Assembly (NCBI RefSeq): GCF_938045225.1
Contig: NZ_CALINL010000144.1
Coordinates: forward strand, 1 to 8,547
Origin: an uncultured Campylobacter sp.
Lineage (GTDB): Bacteria > Campylobacterota > Campylobacteria > Campylobacterales > Campylobacteraceae
Reading direction: 5' to 3'
DNA: 8,547 bases
The notes under the pieces are model-generated. The model worked only from the letters and a program-made list of their open reading frames with translations, was not told the DNA's origin and made no database searches. A program made the translations under genes and the position numbers. Below, in pieces: positions 5,566 through 8,547 of the stretch. Positions within the stretch are counted from its first letter, which is position 1, and every line of letters starts with the position of its first letter.

Positions 5566-6428
5566 TCGATCTTAGTTCCGTCGTTTTTAGCTTCGGCTCT
5601 GGCGGCGTCTAGCAGCTCAGGCGAGTTTTGTATAAAGTCCACGCTCTTGCCCACCCTGTTCCATCTGATTTTGTATTCGTTATCCCAGCTAAAGTAGACA
5701 AACCACGGCTTGCCGACTATGTTTTTGTAAGCCACCGGCCCCCAAAAGCGGCTGTCGTTTGAGTGGTCGCGGTTATCGCCGATCATGAAAAACTCGCCTT
5801 CAGGGACCTGAAAATAAAATGCGTTAAACGGATAGTTGCCTACGCTTGGCAGCTCGTTTACGATAACGGGTTGCATGGCGAATTTGCTCGCGTTTAGGTA
5901 GTTTACGGCTAGTTCGAATAAATTTACCTTCTCGTCGTAGTGGATGCCGCCGAATTTATAGGGCTCTTTGACGAAAAGTTTGCCTCCTAGTTTAATGATA
6001 TCTTTTTCGTTAAAATTTGCCTTTATAAACTCCTCGCCCTCGTGCGGGTGTAAAAATAGTGCCTTTTCGGTAAATATCACTTCATCGCCGCCGACTGCAA
6101 AATTTCGCTTGACGTAGTGGATCTTTTCATCGTGAGGATAGCGAAAAACCACGATATCGCCGCGCTCGGGTTTGGCTCCCTCGATGAGGTGGCCGTTACC
6201 GTTAAAATCTGGCAAAACCTTGACCTCGATCCACGGAATGCGCGGAGTCGAGATGCCGTAGCTAAATTTTTTAACGAAAAGATGATCGCCGACTAAAAGC
6301 GTGTCCTTCATCGAACCAGACGGTATCACGAAGGCCTGTGCGACAAAGAAAATCACGAGCAAGACGATGATGACCGTGCCCGTCCAGCTGTTTGAAAAAT
6401 CTAAAAATTTATTAAACGCTTTTTTCAA
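5562..6428 (-). CDS. lepB: signal peptidase I
   Basis: Type I signal peptidase of the inner membrane (family S26), which removes signal peptides from secreted proteins with its active site on the periplasmic side. It has 288 residues and one N-terminal membrane helix (about 17-34), against two in E. coli. The nucleophile is S39 in IPSGSMK; the general base is K107 in HYVKR; GDNRDHSNDSRFWG (217-230) is the conserved box E. The start is TTG at 6428-6426, because no other in-frame start lies before the membrane helix (the next Met, M40, sits in the active-site motif) and AAGG lies at 6437-6440, eight bases before it. It begins three bases after the folD stop, so its ribosome site is inside the end of folD. 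Its stop overlaps the M50 peptidase start. Confidence 0.96.
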   Translation of the reverse strand: MKKAFNKFLDFSNSWTGTVIIVLLVIFFVAQAFVIPSGSMKDTLLVGDHLFVKKFSYGISTPRIPWIEVKVLPDFNGNGHLIEGAKPERGDIVVFRYPHDEKIHYVKRNFAVGGDEVIFTEKALFLHPHEGEEFIKANFNEKDIIKLGGKLFVKEPYKFGGIHYDEKVNLFELAVNYLNASKFAMQPVIVNELPSVGNYPFNAFYFQVPEGEFFMIGDNRDHSNDSRFWGPVAYKNIVGKPWFVYFSWDNEYKIRWNRVGKSVDFIQNSPELLDAARAEAKNDGTKIE

Positions 6429-6431
6429 AAT

Positions 6432-7283
6432 TTATGCCTTTTTCGCGCGGTTTTTGGCTGATTTTATGGTGTTTGACAGTAGCATCGCGATAGTCATCGG
6501 GCCTACGCCGCCGGGAACGGGCGTTATAAACGAGCATTTGGGCGCTACCTCGTCAAATTTGACGTCGCCTTTTAGCTTGCCGTCGTCCATGCGGTTTATG
6601 CCTACGTCGATTACGACGGCGCCCTCTTTTACCATATCAGCCGTTACGAAATCAGCCCTACCGATAGCAGCTACGAGGATATCGGCACCCGCACAGATTT
6701 CCTTTAAATTTCGCGTTTTGCTATGCGTCACGGTTACGGTCGCATTAGCGTTTAGCAGCAGATTTGCCATCGGTTTGCCCACGATGTTGCTGCGTCCGAT
6801 CACGACGGCGTTTTTGCCCTCCAAATTTATATCGTAGGCTTTAAAAATTTCCATTATGCCTAGCGGCGTGCAAGGCACGAAGCCGTCAAGTCCGCTAGCT
6901 AGCTTGCCGACGTTTATCGCGGCAAAGCCGTCCACGTCTTTTGCGGGGCTAATGGTTTCTAAAATTTTATTCGTATCTATATGCTTTGGTAGCGGTAGCT
7001 GAACTAGGATACCGTCGATACCGTCGTCTAAATTTAACACGTCTATTAGCGCGATTAGCTCGCTTTGCGTCGTGGATTCGGGCAAGCGGTGCATCACGCT
7101 TTTTATCTCGCAGGCTATGCAGGCTTTTTCTTTTGCCGCGACGTAGGTTTGGCTAGCTTTATCCTCGCCTACCAGTATCACCGCAAGCGCCGGCTCTATG
7201 CCTTGATTTTTCAAATTTAGCGCTTCGTTTTTTACTCTTTCCTTGACTTGTGCGCTTACGTTTTTGCCGTCTAATATCGTCAT
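6432..7283 (-). CDS. folD: bifunctional methylenetetrahydrofolate dehydrogenase / cyclohydrolase
   Basis: Cytosolic FolD: oxidises 5,10-methylene-tetrahydrofolate to the methenyl form and hydrolyses that to 10-formyl-tetrahydrofolate, supplying one-carbon units for purines and formyl-methionine. It has 283 residues, usual for bacteria. The YVxxK active-site motif is at Y47-K51, VQLPLP with Q95 follows at 94-99, AKDVDGF gives D118, the nucleotide-binding GRSNIVGKP is at 163-171, and the PGGVGPMT signature is at 257-264. The ATG at 7283 has AAAGGA (7289-7294) five bases before it. It is the first gene of the leftward folD-lepB-M50 unit and lies divergent to the cytochrome gene. Confidence 0.97.
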   Translation of the reverse strand: MTILDGKNVSAQVKERVKNEALNLKNQGIEPALAVILVGEDKASQTYVAAKEKACIACEIKSVMHRLPESTTQSELIALIDVLNLDDGIDGILVQLPLPKHIDTNKILETISPAKDVDGFAAINVGKLASGLDGFVPCTPLGIMEIFKAYDINLEGKNAVVIGRSNIVGKPMANLLLNANATVTVTHSKTRNLKEICAGADILVAAIGRADFVTADMVKEGAVVIDVGINRMDDGKLKGDVKFDEVAPKCSFITPVPGGVGPMTIAMLLSNTIKSAKNRAKKA

Positions 7284-7314
7284 TTTCGTCCTTTATTACT
7301 TTTTAATCGCAAAG

Positions 7315-7320
7315 ATTGTA
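7315..7320 (-). promoter_or_regulatory. candidate -10 of the folD promoter
   Basis: TACAAT read leftward matches TATAAT in five of six positions and would start transcription near 7308, leaving a leader of about 25 bases. There is no strong T-run before it, so this is weaker than the rpiB promoter. It overlaps the candidate for the opposite direction. Confidence 0.35.
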
Positions 7321-7324
7321 TGAT
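7319..7324 (+). promoter_or_regulatory. candidate -10 of the cytochrome-hemL promoter
   Basis: TATGAT matches TATAAT in five of six positions, lies in the 82-base divergent gap and would give a leader of about 35 bases. It shares two bases with the leftward candidate -10, so the two promoters could exclude each other if both are real. Confidence 0.3.
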
Positions 7325-7365
7325 AGCTAATTTTAGATTAAATTTACGAAAAAGCGAAAGAATTT

Positions 7366-7722
7366 ATGAAAATTTGGCTGATTTTTTGGTTGCTTTGCGG
7401 CACAGCGTTTGCGAGTGATTTTATCACGAAAAACGAATACGCAAAGATGCTCTATCAAAATCCGCGCGGCATCGGCTGCGACAAGTGTCATGGCAAAGGC
7501 GGCGAAGGCTCGCTCATATCAAAATATAGACATTTCGATAAAAAAACGAAGCAGGTCATCGACGACGAGCTAAGAGCGCCCAGGATAAACAATCTTGATT
7601 TTGAGACGTTTAAAGAGGGTGTGCTAAGCGCTAGAAGCGTGATGCCTAGCTACTTTCTAACCGACGAAGAGATAAATTTGCTTTACGAATACGTTATAAA
7701 TTTCAACAAGGATAAAAAATGA
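7366..7722 (+). CDS. periplasmic monoheme cytochrome c
   Basis: Small class I-type cytochrome c, 118 residues. A signal peptide covers about 1-16 with a likely cut after AFA-16, so the mature protein of about 102 residues is periplasmic. The single haem site is CDKCH (C38-C41-H42), followed by a glycine-rich turn. M93 in SVMPSYF is the likely sixth haem ligand, and the closing helix (about 99-113, LTDEEINLLYEYVINF) is the usual C-terminal packing helix. Redox partners cannot be read from the sequence. The ribosome site is weak (AAAGAA before ATTTATG). The stop overlaps the hemL start by four bases (ATGA), so the two genes are one unit. I recall a small periplasmic protein gene in the same place beside hemL in C. 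jejuni, but not its characterisation. Confidence 0.88.
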   Translation: MKIWLIFWLLCGTAFASDFITKNEYAKMLYQNPRGIGCDKCHGKGGEGSLISKYRHFDKKTKQVIDDELRAPRINNLDFETFKEGVLSARSVMPSYFLTDEEINLLYEYVINFNKDKK

Positions 7723-8547
7723 CTAACAAAGAAGCTTTTGGACTGGCTAAAAAATATATTCCGGGCGGCGTAGATTCGCCCGTTCGCGCGTTTGGCAGCG
7801 TAGGCGGCGAGCCGTTTGTGGTGGACCGCGGCGAGGGCGCGTATCTGGTCGATATAGAGGGAAACCGCTATCTGGACTTCATCCAGAGCTGGGGACCGCT
7901 CATTTTCGGGCACTGCGATCCCGACATCGAGAGTGCGGTGATAGCGACGGCTAAAAAGGGACTAAGCTTTGGCGCTCCGTCAAATTTAGAAACGAGGCTT
8001 GCAAAACTAATCTGCGACGAGTTTAAAAACGTAGAAAAGGTACGTTTTGTTAGCTCGGGTACAGAGGCCACGATGAGCGCGATCCGCGTGGCGCGCGGCT
8101 TTAGCGGCAAGGACGGGCTGATAAAATTTGAAGGCTGCTATCATGGACACAGCGACGCGCTTTTGGTAAAAGCAGGCAGCGGCGCGACGACCTACGGCAA
8201 CGCTTCTAGCGGCGGAGTGCCGGCAGACGTGGTGAAAAACACCTATCTGGCGCGCTACAACGATATAGAAAGCGTGCGGGCGATATTTGAGGCAAATCCT
8301 GGCAAAATCGGCGCGCTAATCATCGAGCCGATCGCGGGGAATATGGGGCTCGTGCCTGCTGATAACGAGTTTTTAAGCGAGCTTAGGCGACTTTGCGACG
8401 AAAACGGCGCGGTTCTGATTTTCGACGAGGTTATGAGCGGTTTTCGCGCGAGCAGGCACGGATCGTTTGAATTTAACGGCATCGAGGCCGATCTGGTAAC
8501 ATTTGGTAAGGTTATCGGCGGAGGCTGCCCGGCGGCGGCATTTGGCG
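7719..8547 (+). CDS. hemL: glutamate-1-semialdehyde 2,1-aminomutase, 3' truncated by window
   Basis: PLP-dependent enzyme that moves the amino group of glutamate 1-semialdehyde to make 5-aminolevulinate, the last step of the C5 route to haem precursors, in the cytosol. The first 276 residues are present of about 425 usual for the family; the rest lies beyond the right edge. Visible are the N-terminal PGGVDSPVRAF (15-25), the PLP phosphate motif SSGTEATMSA (112-121), YHGHSDA (141-147), FDEVMSGFR with D236 (235-243) and the Schiff-base lysine K264 in TFGKVIGGG. No stop or frameshift interrupts the readable part. The ATG at 7719 is inside the ATGA overlap with the cytochrome gene, with only an A-rich stretch (AAGGAT) before it, so translation is probably coupled. 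Confidence 0.97.
   Translation, partial: MTNKEAFGLAKKYIPGGVDSPVRAFGSVGGEPFVVDRGEGAYLVDIEGNRYLDFIQSWGPLIFGHCDPDIESAVIATAKKGLSFGAPSNLETRLAKLICDEFKNVEKVRFVSSGTEATMSAIRVARGFSGKDGLIKFEGCYHGHSDALLVKAGSGATTYGNASSGGVPADVVKNTYLARYNDIESVRAIFEANPGKIGALIIEPIAGNMGLVPADNEFLSELRRLCDENGAVLIFDEVMSGFRASRHGSFEFNGIEADLVTFGKVIGGGCPAAAFG

Noticed and set aside
6301..6837. 178-codon plus-strand open frame opposite folD and lepB
   Set aside because: It lies wholly antisense to two genes with intact catalytic motifs, spans their junction, and its translation shows no recognisable domain. It is a by-product of codon use on the other strand.
7366..7410. Possible lipoprotein lipobox (LLC at residues 9-11) in the cytochrome signal peptide
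   Set aside because: The residue before the cysteine is Leu, not Gly, Ala or Ser, and the hydrophobic part before it would be too short. A normal signal peptidase I cut after AFA fits better.
7683..8482. Minus-strand open frames opposite the cytochrome gene and hemL
   Set aside because: hemL is continuous on the plus strand with all motifs in order; the antisense frames are short and low in conserved content.

Overview
The window reads as chromosomal housekeeping DNA from a Campylobacter with a fairly high GC content. The evidence for this is the family-level look of every protein, the hyper-abundant hexamer AAATTT, a promoter of the Campylobacter sigma-70 type (a T-run followed by an extended -10, with no need for a -35), and a gene order that I recall from C. 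jejuni. The GC-rich codon use would fit the C. showae / rectus / curvus / gracilis side of the genus better than C. jejuni; that species guess is an inference from composition only.

Layout from left to right. Positions 1-328 carry no gene I can support, but are dense in inverted and direct repeats, including a probable terminator for the leftward operon. Positions 329-4801 are a tightly packed leftward operon read in the order rpiB, a small membrane/coiled-coil protein, apt, a DedA-family protein, pepA and ychF. Its genes overlap or nearly abut, and it starts at a clear promoter near 4830-4843. Positions 4802-4911 hold that promoter and a hairpin that probably ends the next leftward unit. Positions 4912-7283 are a second leftward operon, folD, lepB and an M50 (site-2-protease-like) peptidase. 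Positions 7284-7365 are a divergent promoter region. From 7366 a rightward pair begins: a small periplasmic monoheme cytochrome c and hemL, which is cut by the right end of the window.

Functionally the genes cover pentose phosphate sugar isomerisation (rpiB), purine salvage (apt), peptide turnover (pepA), a translation-linked P-loop ATPase/GTPase (ychF), one-carbon folate metabolism (folD), protein export and intramembrane proteolysis (lepB, M50) and haem supply (hemL) next to a haem protein. There is no insertion sequence, phage gene, CRISPR array, tRNA or rRNA that I can recognise. I found no convincing new multi-gene system. The items most worth a second look are the duplicated palindromic unit and tandem hairpins left of ychF, the roughly 15-fold excess of AAATTT, the uncharacterised 109-residue membrane coiled-coil protein inside the rpiB-apt operon, and the coupled signal peptidase / M50 peptidase pair.
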